Positions 35,892 to 44,865 of a stretch of DNA of 64,000 nucleotides are shown here, piece by piece. The DNA is from Gemmobacter nectariphilus (GTDB lineage: Bacteria > Pseudomonadota > Alphaproteobacteria > Rhodobacterales > Rhodobacteraceae), in contig DYMU01000005.1 in assembly GCA_020721445.1 (NCBI GenBank), positions 62,001-126,000 on the forward strand, in the 5' to 3' direction. The notes under the pieces were generated by a model that saw only the letters and a program-made list of their open reading frames with translations, did not search any database and was not told where the DNA came from. How positions within the stretch are numbered: the first letter of the stretch is position 1; each line of letters begins with the position of its first letter. The translations under genes were made by a program, and so were the position numbers.

Positions 35892-36041
35892 CAAAGCCCC
35901 CACCCCCATCCCCTCCCCACGAAGGGGGAGGGGAGGCGATACGTCGGCCAGCGTTGCGAAACCGGTCAAGGTCTGCGCCACCCCCTGCCCCAAGCGGCCC
36001 CCCTTCCCCCCGCGGGGAGGGGATGGGGCTGGGGGGCTTTG
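35892..36041. repeat. Long C/G-rich inverted repeat between convergent genes
   Basis: CAAAGCCCCCACCCCCATCC plus CCTCCCC (35892-35918) is the near-exact reverse complement of 36014-36041, with about 95 bases between the arms. A smaller hairpin, CCCTCCCC-ACGAA-GGGGGAGGGG, sits beside the left arm. It fills the gap between the convergent ABC operon and the alcohol dehydrogenase gene and could end transcription from both sides. A related copy of the left part is at 63743-63777. Confidence 0.7.
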
Positions 36042-36051
36042 GGCAGCACCG

Positions 36052-37212
36052 TCACATGCAGGCGTCGAACAGCGCGCGGGTGTTTTCGCGCGTCATCGGG
36101 GTCGGGTTACCGCCACAGGACGGGTCTTCCAGCGCCATGTCGGTCAGCATCTCCAGATCGGCAAATTGCACGCCCATGGCCGACAGGTTTTCGGGAATGG
36201 CCAGAGCCGCGCGCAATTCCATGACCTGATCGTGGAACCCGTCAAAGCCGCCCTCGATGCCGAGATAGGCCGCCGCTGCATTGATCCGGTCTTCGATGGC
36301 CGGGCGGTTGAACTCCAGCACCATGGGCATCACCACGGCGTTGGTGGTGCCGTGATGGGTGCCATAAACCGCGCCCACCGGGTGCGACAGGCTGTGGATC
36401 GCGCCCAGACCCTTCTGGAACGCCACCGCACCCATGGCGGCCGCACTCATCATATGGCCGCGTGCCATCAGGTTGGTGGGGTTGGTGTAAACCTCGACCA
36501 GATTTTCAAACACCAGCCGCATGCCTTCCAGCGCGATGCCCTGGCTCATCGGGTGGTAGAACGGGCTGCAATAGGCCTCAAGACAATGGGCCAGCGCATC
36601 CATTCCGGTGCCTGCGGTGATGAACTTCGGCATTCCCACGGTCAGGGCGGGGTCGCAGATGGTGACGGCGGGCATCAGCTTGGGGTGGAAGATGATCTTT
36701 TTCTTGTGGGTGACCGAATTGGTCAGCACCCCTGCCCGGCCCACTTCGGACCCGGTTCCTGCGGTGGTGGGCACCGCCAGAATGGGGGCAATCACGCTGG
36801 CGTCGGCGCGGGTGAACCAGTCATCCACGTCTTCCAGATCCCAGACCGACAGATCCTTGCGCTGATGCGACATCAGGGCAATCATCTTGCCCAGATCCAG
36901 TGCCGAGCCGCCACCAAAGCAGATCACGCCATCATGGCCCCCGGCCAGATAGACGGCGATGCCATCTGTCATGTTCGCCTCATTCGGGTTTGGGTCCACT
37001 TCGGAAAACACCGCGCGGCCCAGACCGGCGGCGTCAAGCACGTCCAGCGCAGCGGCGGTGATCGGCAGGCTGGCCAGCGCCTTGTCGGTGACCAGCAATG
37101 GCTTTTTCAGGCCGATGCTTTTGGCATGATCGGCCAGTTCAGAGATCCGGCCAACGCCGAACTTGATGGCGGTCGGATAGGACCAGTTGCGGTTGGGCAC
37201 ACCGTGCGTCAT
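36052..37212 (-). CDS. Iron-containing alcohol dehydrogenase
   Basis: The 386-residue protein is a group III, Fe-type alcohol dehydrogenase. It has the GGGSALDLGKMIAL nucleotide-binding segment (about 100-113), VPTTAGTGSEV near 146-156, and metal-binding histidines in the GMDALAHCLEAY, HSLSHPVGAVYGTHHG blocks. It oxidises a primary alcohol to an aldehyde, or the reverse. The aldehyde dehydrogenase gene ends three bases upstream, so the two act in sequence. It is the last gene of the minus-strand operon starting at 43832. Confidence 0.92.
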   Translation of the reverse strand: MTHGVPNRNWSYPTAIKFGVGRISELADHAKSIGLKKPLLVTDKALASLPITAAALDVLDAAGLGRAVFSEVDPNPNEANMTDGIAVYLAGGHDGVICFGGGSALDLGKMIALMSHQRKDLSVWDLEDVDDWFTRADASVIAPILAVPTTAGTGSEVGRAGVLTNSVTHKKKIIFHPKLMPAVTICDPALTVGMPKFITAGTGMDALAHCLEAYCSPFYHPMSQGIALEGMRLVFENLVEVYTNPTNLMARGHMMSAAAMGAVAFQKGLGAIHSLSHPVGAVYGTHHGTTNAVVMPMVLEFNRPAIEDRINAAAAYLGIEGGFDGFHDQVMELRAALAIPENLSAMGVQFADLEMLTDMALEDPSCGGNPTPMTRENTRALFDACM

Positions 37213-37215
37213 GGG

Positions 37216-38595
37216 TCAGACTTTCTTCAGATGATAAGATTTCGGGCGGGTCACCGAATGGAAACCCAAGTAGGACAACGAACTGCCGCGCCCGGTGTTC
37301 TTGCAACCGGTCCAGCACAGCGCCGGGTCAAGGTAGTCGGCGCGGTTCATGAAGATGGTGCCGGTTTCGATCTGCGCGCCGATCTGGGCGGCGGTGTCAT
37401 AGTCTTGGGTCCAGATTGACGCGGTCAGGCCATAGGGGCTGTCGTTCATCAGGGCAATCGCCTCGGCATCATCGCGCACCTTCATGATGCCGACCACCGG
37501 GCCAAAGGATTCTTCGGTCATCACCCGCATCGTGTGGTCGACGTTCACCAGCACCTGCGGCGCAAGGTAAGCGCCGCCATCATCGGCGGGGAAATGGGCG
37601 GGGTCGATCAGCGGCTTGGCCCCGGCGGTAATCGCCTCGGCAATCTGGTCGCGCACCACACGCGCAAAGCGGACATTGGCCATTGGGCCAAGGGTGCTGT
37701 CCGCATCAAACGGGTTGCCCAGCGTCAGTGCATTGGTCCAGGCCACCGCCTTTTCGACAAAGGCATCATAAAGGCTCTCGTGCACATAAATCCGCTCGAT
37801 CCCGCAGCAGCATTGGCCTGCGTTGAACAAGGCCCCATCCATCAGCGTATCGACGGCGGCATCAAGATTGGCATCGGCGCGGACATAGCCGGGGTCTTTG
37901 CCGCCCAGCTCCAGCCCCAAGGGCGTAAAGGTGCCAGCGGCAGCGCGTTCCATCGCCTGTCCGCCCGCGACCGAGCCGGTGAAGTTGACGAAATCAAAGG
38001 CGCGGGCCTTGATCAGCGCCTCGGTGGTGGCGTGGTCCAGCACCACGTTCTGGAACACGTCCTGAGGCACGCCTGCGGCATGAAACGCCTCGGCCAGACG
38101 TTCCCCCACCAGCAGGGTTTGGCTGGCGTGTTTCAACACCACCGTGTTGCCCGCGATCAGCGCGGGCACCAGCGTGTTGATCGTGGTCAGATACGGATAG
38201 TTCCAAGGCGCCACGATGAACACCACGCCCAAGGCTTCGCGCGCGATGTAGCGGCGGAAGGCATTCGAGTCTTCGATCATCTTCGAAGCAAGGATTTCGG
38301 CGGCGATTTCCGACATATAGTCGGTGCGGGCATTGACGCCGCCATATTCGCCGCCAAAGCGGGTGGGCCGGCCCATTTGCCACGCCAGTTCCTCAACCAC
38401 CGTGTCTTTCATCTCGTTCAGATTGGCCACGCCCGCCTTGACCAGCGCGATACGGTCTTCCAAAGGCCGGGCGCGCCAGTCTTTTTGGGCGGCACGGGCG
38501 CGGGCCACGGCTGCGGTCGCGGCATCCAGCGTCAGCGGAACGCGCTCGGCGTAAACCCGGCCATCGACCGGGGAAATCAGTTGGATCGGTTTCAT
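37216..38595 (-). CDS. NAD(P)-dependent aldehyde dehydrogenase
   Basis: The 459-residue protein is an aldehyde dehydrogenase with the general base Glu229 (LELGGKDP) and the catalytic Cys263 inside an unusual run of three cysteines (GQCCCGIER, 260-268). APWNYP at 129-134 is the substrate/NAD pocket motif. It is positioned to oxidise the aldehyde made by the neighbouring Fe-type alcohol dehydrogenase. It lies between the ligase gene (38638) and the dehydrogenase gene (37212) with very short gaps. Confidence 0.92.
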   Translation of the reverse strand: MKPIQLISPVDGRVYAERVPLTLDAATAAVARARAAQKDWRARPLEDRIALVKAGVANLNEMKDTVVEELAWQMGRPTRFGGEYGGVNARTDYMSEIAAEILASKMIEDSNAFRRYIAREALGVVFIVAPWNYPYLTTINTLVPALIAGNTVVLKHASQTLLVGERLAEAFHAAGVPQDVFQNVVLDHATTEALIKARAFDFVNFTGSVAGGQAMERAAAGTFTPLGLELGGKDPGYVRADANLDAAVDTLMDGALFNAGQCCCGIERIYVHESLYDAFVEKAVAWTNALTLGNPFDADSTLGPMANVRFARVVRDQIAEAITAGAKPLIDPAHFPADDGGAYLAPQVLVNVDHTMRVMTEESFGPVVGIMKVRDDAEAIALMNDSPYGLTASIWTQDYDTAAQIGAQIETGTIFMNRADYLDPALCWTGCKNTGRGSSLSYLGFHSVTRPKSYHLKKV

Positions 38596-38637
38596 CGTCT
38601 CACCTTTGTTGGCGGGCTTTGGTGCCGCCGGGATATC

Positions 38638-40005
38638 TCAGGCCCGCTCAAGCAGGCGTTGCAGTTCAAAATCGGTGACCACACGGTCGGTTTCGGAAAT
38701 CTCCCATTGGGCGGCGTGGTGGTAGTGATCGACCACATCATCGCCAAAGGCCGCGCGCAGCATGGCCGAGCCGTGCAGCAGTGCCGCCGCGTCGCGCAGG
38801 GTGTGCGGGATCTCGCGGATGCCTTTGGCCGAATACATGTCGCCCTTCATTTCCGGCTCCAACTCCAGCTTGCCTTCAATCCCGGCAAGGCCAGCGGCCA
38901 GCAGGGCGGCGCAGGCGAGGTAAGGGTTCACGTCGCTGCCGGGGATGCGACATTCCACCCGCACGGCCTTTGTATGCTCACCACAAACGCGAAAACCTGC
39001 GGTGCGGTTGTCGGCGCTCCACACCGCCTTGGTGGGGGCGAACATGCCGACGGTGAAGCGCTTGTAGCTGTTGACGTAAGGCGCCAGAAACGCGGTGATT
39101 TCCTGCGCATGCGCCAGTTGGCCGGCAAGGAAGTGCTTCATGGTCTGGCTCATGCCGTGGACATCGTCATGGTCAAAGAAACAGGGCTTGCCGTCCGCCG
39201 TCCACAGGCTTTGGTGGACATGGGACGATGACCCGGCGCGGCGGTGGTCATACTTGGCCATGAAAGTCACAGACTTGCCGCGGGCATGGGCGATTTCCTT
39301 GACCGCCTGCTTGACGATCACATGGTTGTCGGCGGTATCCAGCGCGTCGGAATAGCGGTAGTTCACCTCATGCTGGCCCGCGTCTGCCTCGCCCTTGGTA
39401 TTTTCCACTGGGATTCCAGCGGCATATAGGCCGTTCCTGACATCGCGCATCAGGACTTCTTCCTTGCTGGTCTGGAAGATGTGGTAATCCTCGTTATAGC
39501 CCGAGATCGGTTTCAGCCGCGAAAGGCCGCCATCGCGCAGGTCGTCGTAGGCGTTCTCGAAGATGTAGAACTCCAGTTCCGTCGCCATCATCGGCTCATA
39601 CCCCAGCGCGCGGGCGCGGGCGACCTGACGTTTCAGAATGGCGCGCGGACTGATGGTGATATCGGCCTTGCCCGCATGGTCCATCAGGTCGGCCAGCACC
39701 AGCGCCGTGCCCGGCAGCCACGGCACAAGCCGCATCGTGGCAAGGTCGGGCTTCATCATGTAGTCGCCGTAACCCTGTTCCCACCCAGCGGATTTATAGC
39801 CCGGCACGGTGGTCATCTCCATGTCCACCGCCAGCAGATAGTTGCAGCAATGGGTTTCGCGATAGCCACCAGCCAGGAAAAATGCGGCGTGGAAGCGTTT
39901 GCCCATCAGGCGGCCCTGCATGTCGATGGCCGCCACCAGCACCGTGTCAATCGTGCCTGCGTCCACCATTTCGCGCAATGCGTCCAGCGTCAGATTGCCC
40001 GGCAT
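38638..40005 (-). CDS. Glutamine-synthetase-family ligase, probable gamma-glutamylamide synthetase
   Basis: The 455-residue protein has the GS catalytic domain with metal and glutamate residues in MATELEFYIFEN, GEADAGQHEVNYRY, SSSHVHQSLW and RVECRIPGSDVNPYLA. It lacks the NGSGMHVH form of housekeeping GlnA and resembles the GlnT/PuuA/IpuC group that joins glutamate to amines. In this operon, beside alcohol and aldehyde dehydrogenases and an amidohydrolase, activation of an amine or amino-alcohol as its gamma-glutamyl amide is likelier than glutamine synthesis. The exact amine cannot be read from the sequence. Confidence 0.8.
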   Translation of the reverse strand: MPGNLTLDALREMVDAGTIDTVLVAAIDMQGRLMGKRFHAAFFLAGGYRETHCCNYLLAVDMEMTTVPGYKSAGWEQGYGDYMMKPDLATMRLVPWLPGTALVLADLMDHAGKADITISPRAILKRQVARARALGYEPMMATELEFYIFENAYDDLRDGGLSRLKPISGYNEDYHIFQTSKEEVLMRDVRNGLYAAGIPVENTKGEADAGQHEVNYRYSDALDTADNHVIVKQAVKEIAHARGKSVTFMAKYDHRRAGSSSHVHQSLWTADGKPCFFDHDDVHGMSQTMKHFLAGQLAHAQEITAFLAPYVNSYKRFTVGMFAPTKAVWSADNRTAGFRVCGEHTKAVRVECRIPGSDVNPYLACAALLAAGLAGIEGKLELEPEMKGDMYSAKGIREIPHTLRDAAALLHGSAMLRAAFGDDVVDHYHHAAQWEISETDRVVTDFELQRLLERA

Positions 40006-40046
40006 CGGTTGTCCCCGTTCGTTTCTTGATCATGTTCTGGCGTGTT

Positions 40047-40069
40047 GGGGGCGCAAGGACCGCGCCCCC
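40047..40069 (-). terminator. Hairpin between dctP and the ligase gene
   Basis: GGGGGCGC and GCGCCCCC form a perfect 8-bp stem with a 7-base loop, downstream of the binding-protein gene dctP. There is no T-run on the minus strand, so partial termination or mRNA protection is likelier than full stop. Confidence 0.55.
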
Positions 40070-40107
40070 GGACATTGTGCAAGGCGGTCAGACCCGCCGC
40101 CCCCGGA

Positions 40108-41148
40108 TCAGCCGTAGCGATACGGAGGGCCAGCCTTCTGCATCACCTCGTTATACTGTTTGAAGATCGCCACAACCTTGGCTTTCACCTCGGATTCGGC
40201 GGCGATTTCGTCCCAGAACTTGATGGCGGCATCTTCGACCGTCTTCCATTCCGCATCCGGGATGGTGGTCAGTTGCAGCTTGCCGCCGTTCAGGCGCAGG
40301 TCGGCCTCACCGGCCCAATACCAGTGCTGGCGATAGTAATGCGACTGCTCAAAGCAGACCGACAGCAGCTCTTGCAGATGCGGCGGCAGGGCGTTCCATT
40401 TCTCCATGTTGGCGAAGAAATGGCCGATCCACGCGCCCGAGATGTTGTTGGTCAGGAAGTAGTTGGTCACGTTCGACCAGCCCACGGTATAGACCTCGGT
40501 GATGCCCGACCATGCGATGCCGTCCAATTCACCCGTCTGCATGGCGACTTCGATGTCTTCCCATGGCAGGGTGACCGGAACCACGCCGAACTGGGTCAGG
40601 AAACGGCCTGCGGTCGGGAAGGTGAACACCCGCTTGCCTTGCAGATCGGCAAGGCTGTTGATCGGGTCTTTGGTTGAGAAGTGGCACGGATCCCACGAGC
40701 CTGCCGAGATGTGCTTGACGCCGACCTTGGCATATTCGTCTTCCCAGATCTGCTTCAGCCCGTATTTGGTGAACAGGGTGGGCACATCAAGGCTGTAGCG
40801 CAGGCCCAAGGGGAAGTAGCCGCCGAACACCGTCACTTCGGTGGGGGATGCCATGGAGTCATCGTCGGATTGCACGCAGTCAATGGTGCCCGACTGCATG
40901 GCCTGAAACAGCTCGCCTGTCGGCACAAGCTGATCGGCATAGAACAGCTCAATCTCCATCTGCCCGGCCGCGATGCGGTTGAAGGCGTCGATGGCGGGTT
41001 TCACCACCTGTTCGCCCAGTGCCGCGCCGGCATAGGTCTGCATGCGCCACTTGATCACCTCTTGCGCGCGCAACACTGTTGGCGCGGCAAGGGTGGCGGC
41101 CCCCGCAAGGGCACCTTTGGTCAGGAAGGACCGTCTTGAAGTCGTCAT
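40108..41148 (-). CDS. dctP: TRAP transporter substrate-binding protein DctP
   Basis: The 346-residue periplasmic protein has a Tat-type signal (TSRRSFLTKG) and the DctP fold: AFNRIAAGQMEIELFYADQL, then QSGTIDCVQSDDD, then the KRVFTFPTAGRFL block where the family's substrate-binding arginine sits. It resembles the subgroup that includes 2-oxoacid and small organic acid binders. It is transcribed after dctQ and dctM and before the ligase gene. The substrate is unknown. Confidence 0.9.
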   Translation of the reverse strand: MTTSRRSFLTKGALAGAATLAAPTVLRAQEVIKWRMQTYAGAALGEQVVKPAIDAFNRIAAGQMEIELFYADQLVPTGELFQAMQSGTIDCVQSDDDSMASPTEVTVFGGYFPLGLRYSLDVPTLFTKYGLKQIWEDEYAKVGVKHISAGSWDPCHFSTKDPINSLADLQGKRVFTFPTAGRFLTQFGVVPVTLPWEDIEVAMQTGELDGIAWSGITEVYTVGWSNVTNYFLTNNISGAWIGHFFANMEKWNALPPHLQELLSVCFEQSHYYRQHWYWAGEADLRLNGGKLQLTTIPDAEWKTVEDAAIKFWDEIAAESEVKAKVVAIFKQYNEVMQKAGPPYRYG

Positions 41149-41209
41149 CCGTGTAACCTCCGTTTTCAGGTTTCTGTTGGGCAGTCTTGGGGGTGGTTTG
41201 GTCCGCCCC

Positions 41210-42553
41210 TCAGTTTGGATAGATCAGGTTCGGCAGCCAAAGTGCGATCTGCGGAAAGGCCATGATCAGCGCGAGGGTGGCAATCATGACCGCCACAAAC
41301 GGCGTCACCGAGCGGTAGATGTCGCCCATGGTGATTTCCTTCGGCGCAAAGGCCCGCATCAGGAACAGGTTATAGCCAAAGGGCGGCGTCAGATAGGCGA
41401 TCTGGCAGGTGATGGTATACAGCACGCCATACCAGATCAGCACATCTTCGCGCGGAATGCCAAGGTCCAGCGTGGCGACCAAAGGCACATACAAAGGTGC
41501 CACGATCACCAGCATGGCGGTGTCATCCAGAAACATGCCCATCAGCAGGAACGACACCTGCATCAGGATCAGAATGGTCCAGGGCCCCATCTGCAACCGG
41601 TCGACAAACAGCGACTCCACCGCCTTGACCGCGCCCAAGCCATCAAACACCGCGCCAAAGGACAGCGCGGCCAGAATCACCCACATGAACATCGCCGTAA
41701 TGCCAAGGGTGCTGCGGGTGGCCACCTCGAACACTTGGCCGGTGAAGCTGCCTTTCAGCACGGCCCCGATCACCGTGGCGATGACCCCGATCACCGAACT
41801 TTCGACAAGGCTGGTCCAGCCATAGATAAAGGGCACCATCATCGCACCAAAGATCACGAATGGCAGCACCCCGGCGCGCAGGCTGCGCAGCTTGTCGGCC
41901 CGTGTGATCTGGGCACGCTCCTCGGCGCTGAGTGCAGGCCCCAGATCGGGCGAAATCCCGCAACGCAGCACGATAAAGGCGATGAACAGCGCCGCCATCA
42001 TCAGGCCCGGCATCAAGCCCGCCAGCCACAACTCTGACACCGGCGCGCGGGCGATCATCGCATACAGCACCAGCACCACCGAGGGCGGGATCAGGATGCC
42101 AAGCGACGACCCGGCCTGAATGACCCCCGTCACCATCTTCTTGTCATAGCCGCGCCGCAAGAGTTCCGGCAGCGCGATGGTGGAGCCGATCGCCATGCCC
42201 GCCACCGACAGCCCGTTCATCGCGGAAATCAGCACCATCAGCAGGATGGTGCCCACCGCAAGCCCGCCGCGCACCCGGCCGAACCAGACGTGGAACATGT
42301 GATACAGATCATCGGCCAGCCGGCTTTCGCTCATCACATAGCCCATGAAGACGAACATCGGGAGCGACAGCAGCGGATACCATTTCATCAGCTTCATCGC
42401 GGCGGAAAACCCCATCCGCTCGCCCCCGGTGCCCCACAGCGCAAGGGCGGCCACCACGGCGACAAAGCCGATGATGCCGAACACCCGCTGCCCGGTCATC
42501 ATCATCAACAGCATGGTCGAAAACATCAGGGCGGCGATCATCTCATACGGCAT
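41210..42553 (-). CDS. dctM: TRAP transporter large permease DctM
   Basis: The 447-residue protein has about 12 hydrophobic segments and the DctM family pattern (LPMFVFMGYVMSES; GGLAVGTILLMVLISAMNG; GILIPPSVVLVLYAM). It is the sodium-driven transport subunit. Its ATG at 42553 shares a base with the dctQ stop. The frame continues upstream to 42955 but only inside dctQ. Confidence 0.94.
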   Translation of the reverse strand: MPYEMIAALMFSTMLLMMMTGQRVFGIIGFVAVVAALALWGTGGERMGFSAAMKLMKWYPLLSLPMFVFMGYVMSESRLADDLYHMFHVWFGRVRGGLAVGTILLMVLISAMNGLSVAGMAIGSTIALPELLRRGYDKKMVTGVIQAGSSLGILIPPSVVLVLYAMIARAPVSELWLAGLMPGLMMAALFIAFIVLRCGISPDLGPALSAEERAQITRADKLRSLRAGVLPFVIFGAMMVPFIYGWTSLVESSVIGVIATVIGAVLKGSFTGQVFEVATRSTLGITAMFMWVILAALSFGAVFDGLGAVKAVESLFVDRLQMGPWTILILMQVSFLLMGMFLDDTAMLVIVAPLYVPLVATLDLGIPREDVLIWYGVLYTITCQIAYLTPPFGYNLFLMRAFAPKEITMGDIYRSVTPFVAVMIATLALIMAFPQIALWLPNLIYPN

Positions 42554-43059
42554 CAGATGGTCTTTCCCCGTATGGTCGCGACATCGCGGATCAGCGCGGC
42601 CAAGGCTTGCAGCAGCATCAGGCTGAATCCGATGCACAGGATGACCTTGATCGGCCACAGATAGGGCCGCCATGCGGTTGGGCTGCGTTCGTTGTATTGC
42701 AGGGCATAGGCGGTGCTGTCGATCGCCCCCCACAGCATGACGCCCAGATAGAAGATCAGCGCCAGCACGGTGATCGCATCCCACCACGCCTGCCGCACCG
42801 GGTTTTGTTGGGCGTAAAACAGGTCCATCCGCACATGGGCGCCCATCTGCATGGCATAGGGCCCGCCCAGCACGAAATAGGCGACCATCACGAATTGCGC
42901 CATTTCCAGCGTCCACAGCGATGGCGCACCGGTGGCCTTGCTGATGGTGGACCACATCAGGATGGCCATCAACACGAACAAGATATACATCGCCACCCGG
43001 CCCACGCCATAGTTCAACTTGTCCACCAGACGGACAAAGGCGCTGGCCGCGCGGATCAT
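42553..43059 (-). CDS. dctQ: TRAP transporter small permease DctQ
   Basis: The 168-residue protein has four membrane spans typical of DctQ (MYILFVLMAILMWSTISKATG; ARMDLFYA-like central loop VRMDLFYAQQ). It overlaps the amidohydrolase stop by four bases and the dctM start by one, so the three are coupled. It stabilises DctM and helps docking of DctP. Confidence 0.9.
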   Translation of the reverse strand: MIRAASAFVRLVDKLNYGVGRVAMYILFVLMAILMWSTISKATGAPSLWTLEMAQFVMVAYFVLGGPYAMQMGAHVRMDLFYAQQNPVRQAWWDAITVLALIFYLGVMLWGAIDSTAYALQYNERSPTAWRPYLWPIKVILCIGFSLMLLQALAALIRDVATIRGKTI

Positions 43060-43832
43060 GCGTGCACCTGCGCCACGGCCTGCGTTACCGCCTGCGCCAG
43101 CACCGGGGCCAGCAGATCGGCCATCGCCGCCACCTGTTCGGGGGTTGCGATCAAGTCGTTGCGCACCTCAAGCATCGCGTTGGCCAGCCGGTAGGGCGTG
43201 GCTTGCAGGCGCAAGGTATGGGTCACGTCATCGGCGGCGCTGTAGGGTTCGTTCAGCGCGACATGCAGATCGGTCAGGTCTTGGGCCGCCGCCACGATGG
43301 CGCGGGCCAGACGGTCATCGGCATCATGGATCACCCCGAACTGCACCGCGCGCGGGTGGCCAAAATAGATCGGGGTGAAGGAATGGATGGTGATCAGCAC
43401 CGGCGGGGTGCTCAGTGCCAGACGGCGGCACACCTCGGCGTGCAGGGCGGCATGGAACGGCAGATACACGGCTTGGGTTCGGGCCAGCCGTGCCTGCGGT
43501 GTCAGATCCCGGTTGCCGGGAATGTCGAACACCTCGGACCGCGCCGCCATGGCGCCGGCGTGGTCGGGCGCGCGGTTCAGATCATGGATCAGCCGGCTGA
43601 CCGGCGCATGCACCAGCCCTGCCCCCAGCCGCTGCGCCAAGGCCCGCGCCAGCGCCAAAGCGCCCGGATCCCAGGCGATATGCGCGCGGCGCTGGTCATC
43701 CGTCAGCCCCTGATCGCCCCAGGTCGCCGGAAAGGCGTTGCTTGCATGCTCACATACCAGCAAGATCGGCCCCATGCCTTCGGCGGGTTCGATGGACGCG
43801 GCAAAGCTGGCTTCGGCGGCAAGCACGGGCAT
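43056..43832 (-). CDS. N-formylglutamate amidohydrolase family protein
   Basis: The 258-residue protein has the family pattern, with LLVCEHASNAFP near residues 25-36, HDLNRAP near 92 and a VLITIHSFTP metal-site block. Classical members release glutamate from N-formylglutamate in histidine degradation, but no hut gene is nearby. As first gene of an operon with a gamma-glutamyl ligase and two dehydrogenases, it may instead hydrolyse a gamma-glutamyl or N-acyl glutamate product. That role is my inference. It is transcribed from the divergent promoter shared with the RpiR-type regulator. Confidence 0.85.
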   Translation of the reverse strand: MPVLAAEASFAASIEPAEGMGPILLVCEHASNAFPATWGDQGLTDDQRRAHIAWDPGALALARALAQRLGAGLVHAPVSRLIHDLNRAPDHAGAMAARSEVFDIPGNRDLTPQARLARTQAVYLPFHAALHAEVCRRLALSTPPVLITIHSFTPIYFGHPRAVQFGVIHDADDRLARAIVAAAQDLTDLHVALNEPYSAADDVTHTLRLQATPYRLANAMLEVRNDLIATPEQVAAMADLLAPVLAQAVTQAVAQVHA

Positions 43833-43888
43833 CTGAGAGTCGGCTCCTGTTTGCGATATCCCAAGGCTTCCTGATCCGGGCCCTTCCT

Positions 43889-43940
43889 GTCAAGAATATT
43901 TCTTTCACATCATCCCTGTTACAATCGTTTCTGTCTTGAC
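43889..43940. promoter_or_regulatory. Candidate operator region between the amidohydrolase and regulator genes
   Basis: The 163-base divergent gap has an AT-rich stretch with AAGAA-TAT-TTCTT (43892-43904), and GTCAAG (43889-43894) is mirrored by CTTGAC (43935-43940). RpiR-family proteins often bind AT-rich palindromes with GAA/TTC arms, so this is a plausible target of the regulator at 43996. Confidence 0.4.
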
Positions 43941-43995
43941 GCAGGGCCACGGCCAAACCCAAATTGCACACAGAAAAGGCACGAAAGGCACAGCG

Positions 43996-44865
43996 ATGGA
44001 CTCGGCACTGGGCGTTGAGGACAAGATGCGCGCCGCCCTGCCCGATCTGACCCGGGCAGAACGTCAGGTGGCGACCCATATCCTGCGGCACTATCCGGTG
44101 GCGGCGCTGGGGTCGATCACGGCGCTGGCCCGTGCGGCCGACGTGTCCACCCCCACGGTGGTGCGCTTGTGCCAGAAACTGGGCTATCGCGGCTATCCCG
44201 ACTATCAGCGCGCCCTGCGTGGCGAGGTGGGGGCGATGCTGGAATCGCCCCTGGTCAAGCATGACCGCTGGGCCGGGGGCGCGCCCGACACCCATATCCT
44301 GAACCGTTTTGCCGATGCGGTGGTGGCAAACCTGCATGCCACGCTTGGCCAGATCGACCACGCCGATTTTGATGCCGTGGCCCGGCTGCTGGCCGACCCG
44401 GCGCGGCGGATCTTTGCGATCGGCGGGCGGATCACCCATGCCCATGCCGATTATCTGGTGTCGCTGATGAAGGTGGTCCGCCCCGATGTGACGCTGCTGT
44501 CGGACATGTCGAACACCTGGCCGCCGGCGCTGTTGGACATGAAGCCGGGCGATGTGCTGGTGGCCTTTGACATCCGGCGCTATGAAAACTCGGTGCTGCA
44601 TCTGGTCGAGTTGGCAGGCGAACAGGGGGCCGAGGTGGTGGTGATCACCGACCGCTGGGTCAGCCCCGCCGCGGCCCACGCCCGCCACGTGCTGACCGCA
44701 CATATCGAGGCGCCCTCGGCCTGGGATTCGACGGTGTCGGTTCTGGTGCTGGTGGAAACCCTGCTGGCCAGCGTGCAAAGCCAGACCTGGGGCCAGACCG
44801 AACAGCGGATGAAACGGCTGGAAACCCTGTATGACCGATCCCGGTTTTTCCGCAGGCATCGGTAG
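43996..44865 (+). CDS. MurR/RpiR family transcriptional regulator
   Basis: The 289-residue protein has an N-terminal HTH_6 domain (about 8-85; LTRAERQVATHIL, SITALARAADVSTPTVVRLCQKLGYRG) and a C-terminal SIS sugar-isomerase-like domain (about 115-245; RRIFAIGGRITHAHADYLVSLM). SIS domains usually bind phosphosugars, but family members also control amine and amino-acid catabolism. It faces away from the amidohydrolase operon, which it probably regulates. AAAGG eight bases before the ATG at 43996 favours this start over an in-frame start at 43936. Confidence 0.9.
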   Translation: MDSALGVEDKMRAALPDLTRAERQVATHILRHYPVAALGSITALARAADVSTPTVVRLCQKLGYRGYPDYQRALRGEVGAMLESPLVKHDRWAGGAPDTHILNRFADAVVANLHATLGQIDHADFDAVARLLADPARRIFAIGGRITHAHADYLVSLMKVVRPDVTLLSDMSNTWPPALLDMKPGDVLVAFDIRRYENSVLHLVELAGEQGAEVVVITDRWVSPAAAHARHVLTAHIEAPSAWDSTVSVLVLVETLLASVQSQTWGQTEQRMKRLETLYDRSRFFRRHR

